A stretch of DNA of 64,000 nucleotides from Stichopus chloronotus (Eukaryota; Echinodermata; Holothuroidea; Aspidochirotida; Stichopodidae): contig CM037840.1 in the NCBI GenBank assembly GCA_021234535.1, forward strand, positions 29,773,520 through 29,837,519. The letters are read 5' to 3'. Positions within the stretch are counted from its first letter, which is position 1; each line of letters opens with the position of its first letter. The position numbers and the translations under genes are program-made. Positions 1-12,300 of the stretch are shown here, piece by piece. Under the pieces are notes generated by a model. That model worked only from the letters and a program-made list of their open reading frames with translations, had not been told where the DNA came from and did no database searches.

Positions 1-90
1 TTCTTTTTCACCCATTACTTCATGTCCTTTTCATACTTTTTCATATATTCTTTTTTTTTTTTTTGTTATGGTATTTCATCTTTTTCTCAG

Positions 91-187
91 ATAACTTTCT
101 CTATTTGCTCGACAACATCTCCGTTCAATTCTGGTATCGCAGCACCCTCAAGGCAACTTACGCTGTGGACACATTCTTCATGATCAG
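91..187 (+). CDS. nrf-6: NRF-6-like, first visible exon
   Basis: Follows a pyrimidine-rich acceptor (tttttctcag) and ends at donor gtatga. It encodes NFLYLLDNIS through TYAVDTFFMI and opens with the last two bases of a codon, so at least one upstream exon lies outside the window. Confidence 0.9.
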
Positions 188-3100
188 GTATGAATATTCA
201 TAATGAGATGACCTCCTTGAACGATAAACCAATCATTCAGCCCACATTTGCTGTCAGCGTAAGTTGTATTGCTGCATTTCATCATAACCATCACATTTTA
301 CCATCTTCTTTAGTTCTTTAATTCTCTTGACGTTGATTTTGTATCATCTTGTTTGTATACTGTTGTAAATTCAGAAATAAAACAAACAAACAAATAAACA
401 ATCATTATCATGAAACAGAAAAAGGCACCACTGGAGAGCAACAATAGTAAGTGACGACAGTTTTTTTTTCGTTCTGTCATTTCTTCTAATCAAATTTATG
501 ACTAAACATACTCCAATTTAGGTAAGAAGTTGTACTTGAAAGACTTATCTAGGCATTTATTTAGTTAGACATGTTGAGCACTTACTCCTGCACAGATACT
601 CAATAGAAACTGTATTAATGTACCGTGCCTTGAATGCAATAATTTGTCACCACCCCGCTCTCTTTCTCTATGATACTACCTCGCCCATCTCTAGCAATTT
701 TATTTATTAAATAATATGAATATGTATAAGCGTCAGTTCCAGATCGTTTGTGTAATAACATTTCACCAACAGGTAAACTTTGTAATTGCATCTCCACATT
801 TTTTTTTATCAAACTGAATTTATACAACGTCGAGAGAGAACAAACACTATCGGAATACAAGCTGTTCACATGCACTCATTCATAACAACGGTGCTTCGAA
901 ACCACACACAGAATTGCCATAATGTGCTAAAATCATGTCTCCAGAGAACCCTTTTCTGCATGATAGAACATGAGGTGATATCGAGTCACACCATTATGGT
1001 TAGTGTTTGTTCCTTCGATGAAACCTTATTATGTATGATATCATGTGAGGATTGGTTGCTTCGGAAATACTTGATTTATAGAAACCTATATTTAAATCAT
1101 ATCATCTGTAAGACTAATCATGTCTTTGGCCCTTTCTCAGTGGATTACTCGTTGCTTTCCTGACGTTAAAATCGATGGCAGCTTCTGGCGGGAGGATGAA
1201 CTGGTTTCTCTTTTATCTTCACCGGTACTGTCGTCTGACCCCGGTTTACATGATTTCGATAGGTATCTATGCGTCGCTACTGATTCATTTCAGCGACGGA
1301 CCAGACAATCGGGTCACTTTCCACCAAAACGAGGAAGTCTGCGCCAGATACTGGTGGGCCAACCTTCTCTACATCAGTAACTTTTTCCCTTACCCTACCA
1401 AACAAGTACGTATCATAAAGGGGTTTGACAAAAAATGTGCGATTTTGCGTAATGGAAAACTCACCAGATTTTTGAAAAAAAAAGAAAGAAAAAGCGCAAT
1501 ATAGCCCGATGGTAATTTCAAAAATCTGAGGCACAAAATGTAGCCGCTGAACCCTTCATTTACTTGAGTAAAACTGCTGTTCTGTTCATGTCCAATAAAA
1601 TTGAAAGTGGGGGGAAGATGGTTAGGGTTATCATTCTTTCGACCATCTACTTTACTCAGTATTTTCAGTGAGGGAAAGTTTAATTCACTTTTACTTTGTG
1701 ACTGTACTCAGTATATATCACTAACCTTTCCATAAATAAATTTGAACTCACTCGATAACAGAGTTGTCGGCACCCTAGGTAAGTTACCAAATCGTGAGTT
1801 CTCACTCCTTGACTTTCAGGTAGGCCATATCACTTCAATAGAAGCACAGGGACTGAGTGACGTGTGTAAGTGTGTGTGTGTGCTGTGGGGGGGGGGGGGG
1901 TGTTTGATGGAGGCAGCGTTGGGTGAGGATGAGGTGGGTGGGTTGAAGGGAGTAGCTGGAATCATCTCAACAATAAAGTATTCGTCTTACCGCCTTTCGT
2001 GTATATATTTTAAATACACAAATATCGTTGGCACTGAAGATGTAAATAAGTCATACTTGCAGAAAACGAAAAAAAAAACAAAAAACAGAAACACAATATG
2101 TAAACTCATTTTAGTTACCGCATTTGCAGGTCATAATGAACATAAAGAGTGGGTTTATCCTGTATGATCATGTGACTTTAAATTGTACTCATATTTCATA
2201 ATTATTTATTTTATGTATACAAACATTAGTCTTACATTTGACTTGTGTTCCTTTTGGTCCTCTTTTGTTTTCACAGTGCATGTCTTGGTCCTGGTATCTA
2301 GCTAACGACTGGCAGTTCTATCTTCTCTCACCGATATTTCTGATTCTTCTTTCGAGGTAAAACAATTACCACGTGACTCTCAAACATTTCAACACAAAAC
2401 ACACAAAGTGGCGATACCCAGATGTTGAGTGCCACCGTACAAGTTGAAAGGAAGCCATTGAGTTGTCACAAATCCGTGACGAAAACCTACTGATCACGAA
2501 AGAAAAAAAAGTCAGGAAAATGTAGGAAAAGTTGGTCTGAACGTACCAAGACATTGATTGACAAATGGACTTGTTGAACCACCCACAATAATAGAATCTT
2601 CCAACCAGGGAGTTTTTACGGATTCCTGCTCCAATTGTATTCATCGACATATACCTTACTGTCCAACTTTTCAAAGAATGGGCTCCCTCTCTATATCAGG
2701 AGTGGAAGATGTACGGAGGCCTTCAAAAGGCCCTTTTGCAACATTATCATAATCCATGTATCAAGTTCCATGTACCTTTCTCAAAAGCTTACACACAGCT
2801 GATAAGGCAAATATCAACTTCATGCGCGTTCGCTGTTTTGTAAGAATTACTTTTTGTCAAGTTTTGACGGACCTAAGCACTAACTACCAACAATGCATCT
2901 CCAAGACATTATTATCAAAGTTAGTCAATGCACTTTTATCAGGCTTAGCAGTCTTAGAAATGTTTATCGTCACCAAGAAAGAACGAAGCACGTTTCGAAT
3001 TGGTTCAGTTAAGTCACTGACTCATGAATATTCATCACATGTAGTGGTAATCAGATTAGATGTATATTTTATGACTTGGTTTTGATATCTCTGATAGTTT

Positions 3101-6100
3101 TGTTTGTTCGTTTGTTCCTTGTTTTTGTTCAATTCATTATCTTTTTCTTTTCGTAAAACATAGTGCTTTAGTTTTGGTATATTTTCTTTTTCCCTGTTCA
3201 AAGACGAAAACTGAGAAAGTTTGGCGTACTAGCTCTTTTCCTAGCAACAATGACGTCATGTGCAGCGACTGCCTATCTCACTGCAATACACGGATTTCCT
3301 CTCGGAAATTTACTGAAGTAAGCTGATTGAAGTTGCCTTTTGGTACTCTTTTATATCTAACCTATAAATATACTCCATGGGTAGAAATATGTGCAGGCAT
3401 AAAGAAATATTCCAGTTCTCTGTAAGAGCTTTACATAAGTGGGTAATTAAAGAACTTTATCGTAGTGTTTGCTCAAGGCTCAAAATTCTGACCCTCGTCC
3501 ATGTGTCTGGCGAAAATACGACTTTCGCTAGGCTACGAGGTCCTGTAAAATTCTAATACTACATTTTATTTATTGATTTTACAGTATTTTATTAATTTAT
3601 CTATTTCCACTGCTCATTAATAGCATAAAAAATAAACAATTATTAGATTACTGTAACATAGTGACAACTTAAGTTGGCAAATACCTGTCAGTCAGTTATA
3701 CTCTAATCATGCATTTACTTTCCACGTTGATGTAACGCTATGTAGTTTACCTGAAGGTATGATATTGAAGTATTCCTAGTGACGCATTCAAGCTGAATGG
3801 GGGAGGGGTCGGGGGCTTATGACTATAAATTAACAGTAAGATTGCTAGATATATGCTAAACCAACCAAACCTTGGAAGATGCATGGAATGATACTTTTTT
3901 TTTTAAAAACATGACTTTAGGTTATTCAGCGATTGTATACTTAACGTTTTTAGGGTAGACTGAATCTCTTGCTAAATTTTGACATACAGTCAAGTTAATC
4001 TACGTTTGTTCAGTTTGTTTTGGTTGTGACTTTTTGTTTGCTTGTTAGGTCTCTCTTCTGCAAATTTGACATAAATTTCACTTCCTCAATTCATGACTGT
4101 ATAATTTGGCAGCGCTTACAGGGACGCTGGAAGTACAAGTAATGACGTCGATGACAGGGTTTACTCCAAACCTTGGACGAGAATTCAGACGTATACAGTA
4201 GGAATGTTGTTCGGTTACCTTCTCTTCAGGATAAAAGACCAGAAATACAAACTATCAGTGGTGAGTGCTTTATTCTACAATTATGTTGCCGATAAGTCTC
4301 ACCTTGAGTCAGTTAATGTTAAAAGGAGAATGTAGGTAACTGTTAGGATTGCCTTTTTACTGCTAGTTGTGAGAGAAATTCCGTACCAGGTGGATACCCA
4401 GTTATGAGTCTCCCTCCATGATTTGTCACTTATAATGTAATTCTGCCCCCCCCCCCTCCAACCCCTTCACCCGCCCTCAGTGTCTTTTTCTACAAGTCAA
4501 GTCAGAAGTAGGTTTCACTCATCAGTCGTTTCTTTCTTCTTTTTCACATTAGATAAAAAATCTCATTGGATGGAGCCTATCCCTCGTCGTCATGGTGGCA
4601 TTAATCTTTGGTGTGTACAGTGGCGGGAATGAGTCCGCACTCCCCGCGTGGTTCGCGGCCGTCTGGCATGGGATCGACCGGGTAGTCTTCACCTCCTGTG
4701 TCGGCTGGGTAGTCTTCGCCTGTGTTACCGGAAATGGAGGTCAGATATAGACTTATTGTTTCCACCAGAGAAATAGATGAACGAAAATGACGCCATGGAA
4801 CAATAAGTGACGCCAATATTCTGTATGGCAAATGCGTTCTCATGAAACAGCGTAACACAAATCCAACGGAAATTTTAGGATAATGTAACTGGCAAACGGT
4901 GGGACGTAGTTTCCACTGCATATGATTAGGTTATCTAAAAAAATAAATGAAACGGTTGCTTTTACTTCTGTTTTTCCCAAAGATTAGTTAGATACCAAAC
5001 GAACAACCTCTTGGGCAGTGCTTGCATTACATACAACAAATGTTAAGTTCAGAGCTGTTTTTATCTTACCCCCCAAAACGCCGCCTATACATTGTTTGGT
5101 TTTATTTGTTCAGCGGGTGAGTAGTTACAGTGGCGTCATTCTTGCTTATTTATTTCTATGGTTTCCACTCGAGTCTTTTGCATATTAATAAGTGTGCGGT
5201 TCTTTTATTCACTTCCTTTTTTGATTACAAAACAAAAACAAGAAAAAAAAAACGTAAAATGCCAGATGCATATTGAATATTATTTTTGCTACTTTTGTTT
5301 TGCTTTATTTTCAAGATTTGTACTGATGATATGTTCTGTACCTTGTTCGGTAAAGCGAGAATTTGACTGTGTAGAAGGATCTAGATACCTTTACCGACTT
5401 TATACAAGCATTTCCGGAAAGACGAAGGGAGGGAAAGTATGATTCTTCCATTCTCAATGAAGATTAGGGGTAAGAGGGGGGGGGGGGGGATTAGAGGTCA
5501 CGGGCCGGAAATTAACGTGTTGTTGGAGACTCCAGAACTCACCTTTGACTCACTCCTTCCCCTTCAACTACCTCTAATCAATCACTGTGTCGTAAAGACC
5601 TTTTGTAACAATCACGTCTCATTGCTTTTCCTTTTCTTTTTTCGTTATTTCCTTTTAGGACCAATAAATCGATTTTTATCTTGGGGGTTTTGGTTTCCCC
5701 TCAGTCGTTTGACTTATTGTTGTTATCTACTTCATCCGATGGTAATCACCATCTTCCTCTTCAACAAAAGGACGTCATTTCACTGGAGCGCCCTCGAAAT
5801 TGTAAGTAGCATTGGGGAAAAAAGAGAGAAAAAAAAATCAGTCTACCATTGAACGTTACAGTGAACATTAGCTGCTATAAACCAGAATGTCTGAAACCTA
5901 TTTATTTTAATTTTATTTAACTAATAAGTCAAACAACATGTAAGACAATGCTTAAGGAACGATTAGCATCCATGTTTTGACAGGATTCCAGAGATATTTA
6001 GTTGTTTTGAACGTTCCTCAAAAATAATAGCATACAATCTTTTGTTCATCACTTTTTTTTCTTCTATTTCCTCCATTCTAGTGTTATTTCTTTGTCGGGA

Positions 6101-6198
6101 ACACCGTCATCTCCTTCTGTCTGGCGTTCTGCCTCTCCCTGCTCATCGAGGCCCCTTCGATGGCCATTTTGAAAACCCTCCTAAAAAGGTCCAAGTAA
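91..6198 (+). CDS. nrf-6: NRF-6-like acyltransferase-3 family membrane protein, 3' eight exons (5' partial)
   Basis: Predicted multi-pass membrane protein of the nose-resistant-to-fluoxetine family, in which an acyltransferase-3 domain follows an extracellular N-terminal region that lies outside the window. Exons: 91-187, 1141-1405, 2277-2356, 3204-3317, 4122-4260, 4553-4739, 5659-5801, 6082-6198. All introns are GT-AG, the phases agree, and 379 residues plus TAA are visible. The visible part starts at the family block YAVDTFFMISG (joined over intron 1), then has the arginine-rich YLHRYCRLTPVY motif, the cysteine/tryptophan-rich loop CARYWWANLLYISNF, the WYLANDWQFYLLSP segment, and helices through SRLTYCCYLLHP to a short basic tail, LLKRSK. 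These blocks and their order match NRF-6 proteins. In C. elegans, nrf-6 affects fluoxetine response and yolk/lipid transport; the substrate here is unknown. Family assignment is firm; the exact orthologue is not. Convergent with the minus-strand gene that follows. Confidence 0.93.
1141..1405 (+). CDS. nrf-6: NRF-6-like exon with acyltransferase-3 core
   Basis: Acceptor ccctttctcag, donor gtacgt. Encodes two membrane segments separated by the conserved basic YLHRYCRLTPVY motif, then the extracellular NEEVCARYWWANLLYISNF block with its conserved Cys and aromatic residues. Phase 2 in, phase 0 out. Confidence 0.94.
2277..2356 (+). CDS. nrf-6: NRF-6-like exon (WYLANDWQFYLLSP)
   Basis: A short exon after ttttcacag encoding CMSWSWYLANDWQFYLLSP and the start of a helix. 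The W-x-L-x-x-D-x-Q-F-Y pattern is a hallmark of acyltransferase-3/NRF proteins. Donor gtaaaa. Confidence 0.92.
3204..3317 (+). CDS. nrf-6: NRF-6-like transmembrane exon
   Basis: Encodes RRKLRKFGVLALFLATMTSC and onwards: a basic cytoplasmic turn followed by a hydrophobic helix. Donor gtaagc, phase 2 in and 2 out. Confidence 0.87.
4122..4260 (+). CDS. nrf-6: NRF-6-like exon (YSKPWTRIQTYTVGMLFGY)
   Basis: Encodes the family block YSKPWTRIQTYTVGMLFGYL, which matches the conserved 'kPwtRi.pYlvGmllGy' region, then a helix and a basic turn. Donor gtgagt. Confidence 0.93.
4553..4739 (+). CDS. nrf-6: NRF-6-like exon (two helices, DRVVF / CVTGNGG)
   Basis: Encodes a hydrophobic helix (LIGWSLSLVVMVALIFGVYS), a loop ending WHGIDRVVFTSCVGWVVFACVTGNGG. 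The 'R..W...vaWi..ac..G.GG' type ending is typical of the family. Donor gtcaga, phase 1. Confidence 0.92.
5659..5801 (+). CDS. nrf-6: NRF-6-like exon (LSRLTYCCYLLHP)
   Basis: Encodes PINRFLSWGFWFPLSRLTYC then CYLLHPMVI. 'fLSW..w.PLSRLTY..YLlHp' is the strongest signature block of NRF-6 family proteins. Donor gtaagt. Confidence 0.95.
6082..6198 (+). CDS. nrf-6: NRF-6-like terminal exon
   Basis: Encodes the last helix (CYFFVGNTVISFCLAFCLSL) with the conserved LIEAPSMAILK ending ('l.fE.P...Lek'), then TAA at 6196-6198. A candidate poly(A) signal AATAAA lies at 7091-7096, about 0.9 kb downstream. Confidence 0.94.
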   Translation, partial: CYFFVGNTVISFCLAFCLSLLIEAPSMAILKTLLKRSK

Positions 6199-7090
6199 CT
6201 CTTCACGTTGGGTCAACTAGGGAAACGTATACCGCCGAATGAAAATGAGATTTCTGCTATAGGACCTACATTGAATGAAAATAACTTGTATGTGAATTCG
6301 AACGAAGTTGAGCTTAATGCCGAGTTGCGTATTTTCAAACGATTAAGGGCGCACTAAACTAATTTTAAGTATAGATTGTCTTAAAGGTGTCTTTCCAATA
6401 TCTTATCAGTCTTTCCTTGAAAACTCGCTGCTTACGGTCACTCTATCCGAGTAGCAATTAACACATCGGTAGCGCGAATGTATAAGCATATCCCTTTGCT
6501 ATCGTAATACAAATAATATTCATTGTACACGAGTACGTCGCAAAACAAGAGAAACCGGCCATACACGACAGTAACGTTTGCAGAGAGCTGCCAAGGAGAG
6601 GATGACGTCACGTGAGATTCGTTACCACGATAAATTACCATTAATCGTTTGAAATGTACGTTTAGTTCATATGCAGTCACGAAGTGGGTGCATTTTTCCA
6701 GAAAGGATAAGGGGAGGGGGGGGGGAACCTCAGGCCGAATGCAGCTTTTTCAGTGGAGGGGGGGGGGGAGATTTTACCACAAGAGGAACATTTTACCCAC
6801 CAATTATGACCTACAAATTAAAACTCACTATGCATCTTGCTAACATAGGCTTACTATTATAGGCTGAAAGGAACTCCAGATCGGGGGGGGGGGGGAAGGG
6901 TGGGGGTTGAACACCAATTCCAATAAGGGCCTGGAACTTAAGATTTACACGTCTTCATTTACATGCTAGCTAACATGTGACGATGACTTCACGAATCTAA
7001 ACGTAAATTTCAGACACCCCCGGAGGAATAAGCTTCCATTTAGAGGATCGAAATCCAGCAAACCTGTTTAGTATTAGGATTTAAAGCTGC

Positions 7091-7096
7091 AATAAA
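7091..7096 (+). terminator. Candidate poly(A) signal for the NRF-6-like gene
   Basis: First AATAAA noticed downstream of the stop at 6198 on the coding strand. The implied 3' UTR is about 0.9 kb. Motif only. Confidence 0.35.
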
Positions 7097-7597
7097 AATG
7101 TGTATACAGAGTAATTAGCTTCAACGGCCCGTAGGTAATCACCTTAATTTTGAAATGCTTCAGCCAGACAGGACATCCAGTACAGTTGCCTATTATTCTT
7201 ACAGTTTCTATGGCAGGATGGCGACCATTCACTACATTCGGCAGCTTTTCCCCCTTTCAGTGCCACCCCCCTCAAAAAAAGGCTGCTGGTGAAGGAGGGA
7301 CTGGTAGCCCACTATCGCCATGGCGACCGCGACTGTTAGTTTCCAACAATTAGGTGATGATTTAACCATCGTTCTAATGAACATGACGTGATCAAATGAA
7401 AATTTGTAAAAAGAAAAAGACAAAGAATTTAGCATTTTGCTTTATTTTGGTTTTTATTCTATTTTCCAGTGTTGAGTTTAAGCAGAAGAGCAATATACCA
7501 ACATGTTAAATGCAACATTGATCAAGGTTCTTATCACATAAAAAAAACACAGGAAATGTAAATGCAAATTAAAGACACCAATGATAGCACCACCATT

Positions 7598-7665
7598 ATT
7601 GAAGAGGAGGGGGAAGGGGTATTGAAGAGGAGGGGGAAGGGTATTGAAGAGGAGGGGGAGGGGTT
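7598..7665 (+). repeat. Three-copy purine minisatellite, 22-23 bp unit
   Basis: Three consecutive near-identical units start attgaagaggaggggga at 7598, 7621 and 7643. They differ only in G/A counts near the unit end. Confidence 0.9.
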
Positions 7666-9214
7666 CTCCCCTGGATGAGGACTCACCAAAGTTTGCATCT
7701 TCTTTGTGTACAATTTTGGAAACATACCAGTAGCTTTTTTATTGTTACTTAAATTCATTCACAATTTCTTGTTTTGTTCATTCCTCCATGTATATAGTCA
7801 TCCATCCATGTAGCTATCCCTCAGTGTAACTGTCCTCTGGTACAACTATTTCATCTTTTGGTAATAACTTTAACACCACCTCCTAGTTTGACATTATAAA
7901 AAAAGTAAGTCCAAAAGTAATTGTAATATTTTTCTGGCTTTATTCTCTGCTCACTGAACAGTAACAAAGATCTAAGAAAATTTAACATGCTTTGTGTATG
8001 TTTTAAACAAACAACATTTTGAGAAAAAAAGCTTATGATGGAGACAGAAAATCAATCTCAAAATCAATTGAGTTTAATTAATTTGGATAACATCATGATA
8101 TTGAGCACTTTATTCAAATTTCTAATTGGAATGCATTCTATAGTATACATCAGCTATAATTAAAATAAGATGATTGAAATGGTTTCCTTGTAACCCTCAA
8201 TGACCTTAACAAAAGAGAAAGGCACATTAATAACATAGTTTACTTAATTCTCAAAAAAAAAAAAATCTAAACATTGATTTTCGTTTAATACTCTCACCCG
8301 TATTAATACTCTGGATGTCCAAATACTTTTGAAAATATAGGAAATAAAAGGAAAGAGAATTAAAAAAATATAGTAGCAAACTTGGTAACATCACTTAATG
8401 TTTTTTACTGTAATAGCACTTTTTCTCAACCACATGTAGGATACTTCCTTACAAAATAAAAAACTCGGACTTTTTAGTTCTTTAACCTCAATGAATAGAT
8501 AATATCACACGCAAAGATGTGTCTTGGATGATGAACACTTTACCAATGGCCAACACAACATGTCCTTCCTTGCAGAGGCGGCAGGTTTTCTGCATGACTA
8601 TTGGTTGAATAAAAATATGTAAATTATGTTACACAAATAGAAACAAGGCAGCCACATATTGCAAATAGAATTTGACTGTTTGTCAATGAGTATGATGTCA
8701 AACAGATTACCCCTAATGACTGCAGCAGTTGCTATGCAACCGGATGTATGTGTAGTCAAATACGCACATAGGTGGCACCCTAACATGGGTGCAATTAAGG
8801 TTCCTATATAGGTAGGGGGTTGTGACAACTGGCTATTTGACGCCATTTTGCATCCGACTGAGCAAACTCATCGATCCTTTAAGCCACCTGATGACCGATA
8901 AAAACTCTGTGGTACATGTTTGTTTTCATTGAGCAAGTTCAGATCACCCATCAAAGGTTAAGTAACCTACATGCACATTGCCTACAATGTCAATACAATT
9001 GGGGGCAAAATGGCATCTAAAATAGCGGTAGTCACAACCCTTGCTATAAGGAAACCCAGGGGCAATTGGAATACACCTCAAGGTTTACATGAACCACCGC
9101 ATAGGTTCAGCCTGGTAAAAATTGCAGAGAGATTCTGGAGAAGCACCATCTCATTAGGTCCTGCCCATCCCACAAATTGCAACGGACGTTACTGCAGTGT
9201 CGTCTGATCCTCAC

Positions 9215-9316
9215 TCAGTCCTTGACGCTCGCTAAGATTATTTTAGTGGCAAAGGCAACAGCGACCGCTGCGATGGCAGTGACGAGGGACGAATAGTCCA
9301 AGGCAAATCCGTACAG
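9215..9316 (-). CDS. GRL exon 7: TM7 and stop
   Basis: Acceptor TTTCTTTTTGTAG. Residues 474-506: LYGFALDYSSLVTAIAAVAV then AFATKIILASVKD and TGA. This is a single hydrophobic helix, the expected final exon of a GRL gene. Confidence 0.85.
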   Translation of the reverse strand: MYGFALDYSSLVTAIAAVAVAFATKIILASVKD

Positions 9317-12300
9317 CTACAAAAAGAAAAGAAACATAATTGTCATTCCTTTTGTTTCATCCATATTTGGAAACTGTGGAAGAAAAGCATCCGAGTCAAC
9401 GAGAATTGTATTTGCTTTGATGCAAATGATATATAAGGAAAGCAAAATTTATGGATTTGTCTGAAAAAAATTTACCTCCAGCTACTTTTTTTATTTTTTG
9501 CCCCATCAAAATAAAATGAGCAAGTACTCTTTCGACTGCCATGACAAAACATAAAAAGAAACAAAAACCATGATATATTCATCTGTAACAGTTTACTGTA
9601 AAGAATCACAGAACCGCATGATTTAGTCGACACTTGATTCATGTCTCTTTAAAATATTGAAACTAAGACACATCATATTTCACAGTTTGGCAGCATTTTG
9701 TTTTTAAATTCACTCTCAGCTGTTTTTAAGCATGACCTACCTTAAAAATCCAAGATAATTTAAACTGTTCGAGGCACTTCTAACCAGAATTAAAAGTGCA
9801 GCAAAGTGAGACTTATTGGCTACGAGCTGATTATGTCAGGAGCAGCGGTGGCAAACAATAGAGTCGATGAGAGAGGAGCTCATCAATGAGTCATGTTGCT
9901 CTTGTGAAAGCGAGCATTTTTGAAAAATGCTGGTAAAGTAACTAATGCAGTAATTGATGCTGAAATATTTGAAAAATAAAAATATAACTTGATAGATATT
10001 GAAGAAGTAATAGACTGTTATAAGGAAAACAAGCATGCAGTCCATGAAATGTAGCAAAACAAGCATGTAGTTAAATGTAACAAACAAAAAATTGTTTTGG
10101 AACCTATGTCCAAGGTTTGGGACAATTTTTTACAAATTTGGCCCACTGAATCAAAAATGATTTCTTTGAATGCCAAAAGTTTGATTGGCATTTTAATGAA
10201 TTTATTTATCATCAAACAAGACCATTTTCTGTTCAATTGTACGATTCCTCAACAGCAAACCTTGTATTCCACATTCCTTTGGCGCTAGTTCTTCTTTAGA
10301 TTATGTGTGACTAGATACAGTTCCCTTCAAAAAGTGTGCATTGGCACTGGAATATGTGTGGTTACATCCCTCCCTCTCCCATGAAAACTTAACTCAAATA
10401 CACAGCAGCAGCCATTTAAGCACAAGGTGTTGTAATCACACTTTTTTTTTTAAATTTCTTAGCAGTCAACCCTTCTTGTGTTGTCCTGAAGACAATAGTG
10501 GATGTAACTTGGATTCGATTTATTGGACCCCTGTGACATGATCAAAAGGGAGTAGCCCTATGATGTGATCCCATGGAGTGTATACTGGCTGAAAACTGTT
10601 TCACTGGTACAATGACTTCTGGCAACTGCCCTAGCCACCAGATAAGTACTGCTCATGATGAGCGACAAAACAGCAATAGTTCCAAGTCACAAACAACCAA
10701 CACCACGTAACAGCTGAAAGTCATGGCCAGGCAACACCATGGTAACTGAAAGCCACATCACAGAACACCATGGTAACAGCTAAAAATCATGACCAATAAG
10801 ACCACGGTAACAGCTGAAGTCACGACCAATGACACTGGTGGTGAAAGCTTAGTCACGACCAGACAATACCACTGTAGCAGCTGAAAGTCACATCCAAACA
10901 ACGACGCTGTAACAGCTGAAAATCCTGAGTAACAACACAACAGTAACAACTGAATGTCCCACTTTTACAAACAATGGTCACAGCTGAAAGCAAAACGAGA
11001 TAAAGCATGTACCAACCGTGAAACATAGTGGCTGCTTCAGGAACAGGTTGATGATTGGTAAACGTTCCTCTGTCGGACAAATGCTCTGAAATGACACCGA
11101 GTGATAAATGAAATTAGTAAACATAAATTAATTTCCTTAAGTGTACAACAGGGAATATTTTGAAAGAAGTTGACCACTAACACAGGACAATGAGACTTCC
11201 TAGAGAGCTTCTGGTCGTACAAACGACACATGGCTTTGTAAATTCAGGTGCGAGCAAAAAGTTGTCATGTAAATGACAGGAATAGAGTTCAACAGGTATG
11301 AGGCAACTTCCTGGGAAACTTAAAATAATCAACATGAACATTTAGGTTTGTGCATACATACACTGCACTGCATACATGATGTGAGTTGTTGGGCTGTCAC
11401 TCTGGTTCACACACTTATGTATCTAAATTGAGTTCCTTGAGGATAGTACAGAGAGTTACATGATAAAATTATACAGTCAAATATGTGTTGCTGTGTCCGG
11501 ATTTTGTCCAAATACACTTCCATCTGCATCCATGGATAGGTCAAGACACTACTCTGTAACTCTGTGGTTGTATGGTTAGTTCATGATGTAAAGTCAGCCC
11601 TGTTTGTTTCTTTCTTTCTTTGTAACTAAAGGTAGACTTTTCGTGTCATGAAAAGTAAGCAGAATTAAAATGAAAGTCCAGAAAAAGTTAAATTGCAGCC
11701 AATCCGATGATAATATCTTCCAGATGAACCCAATCAGAGACAAATATTTAAGATTTTCACTTTTTTCTTAAAAACCTGACCCTTTTCCACTCTCTACTCA
11801 TACCTCTACAAGGGACCAAATAGTCGAGGCATGAAAACACAGTTGTAAATCAACTTCAAATAAGCTTTGGAGTGTCAAATCAATATTTTCCCTGGTTCTA
11901 CCTGAAAAGGTGAATTCTTTCTCAAAATGTATAAGGTCAAAGTCACAACTTTGGTATTTACATGAGTAAAAATTTTAACTTACACTGCTTTCTGTTCAAA
12001 ATTGCTAATCAAAATGGATTGACTCACCGATAAATTCAAACACTGATAATAGCAAAAACTGTTAATCAATTTGTTTACACTATTTTGCACTTGCTCTGCA
12101 AACACTTTGTTCAGACTATTTTGTTCTTACCTTTGGTGTCATTGATCACCTTGAAATATCGTCATGGCTGGTTCATAGCCATGAAAACCAGTTCCATGAC
12201 TATATTCAAACTGATCTGAAAGTTGTTTATTTCTGCGTCTGAACTTCCCTTCTGGCGAGAGCATTATACTCTCCTCAACAGCTTTTCCAAATCAATGTTT

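Larger units (their letters stand above)
188..6081. other. Introns of the NRF-6-like gene
   Basis: The seven introns total about 4.8 kb. They hold simple-sequence tracts (a poly(G) run near 1888-1900, a poly(C) run near 4446-4457, another poly(G) run near 5477-5490). I found no further coding exon or recognisable mobile element. Confidence 0.6.
6199..9214. other. Intergenic region between two convergent genes
   Basis: Lies between the stops of the NRF-6-like gene and the minus-strand 7TM gene, so it should hold both 3' UTRs. It contains poly(G) runs near 6717, 6760 and 6884, a three-copy purine minisatellite at 7598-7665 and AT-rich sequence. No coding signal was recognised. Confidence 0.6.
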
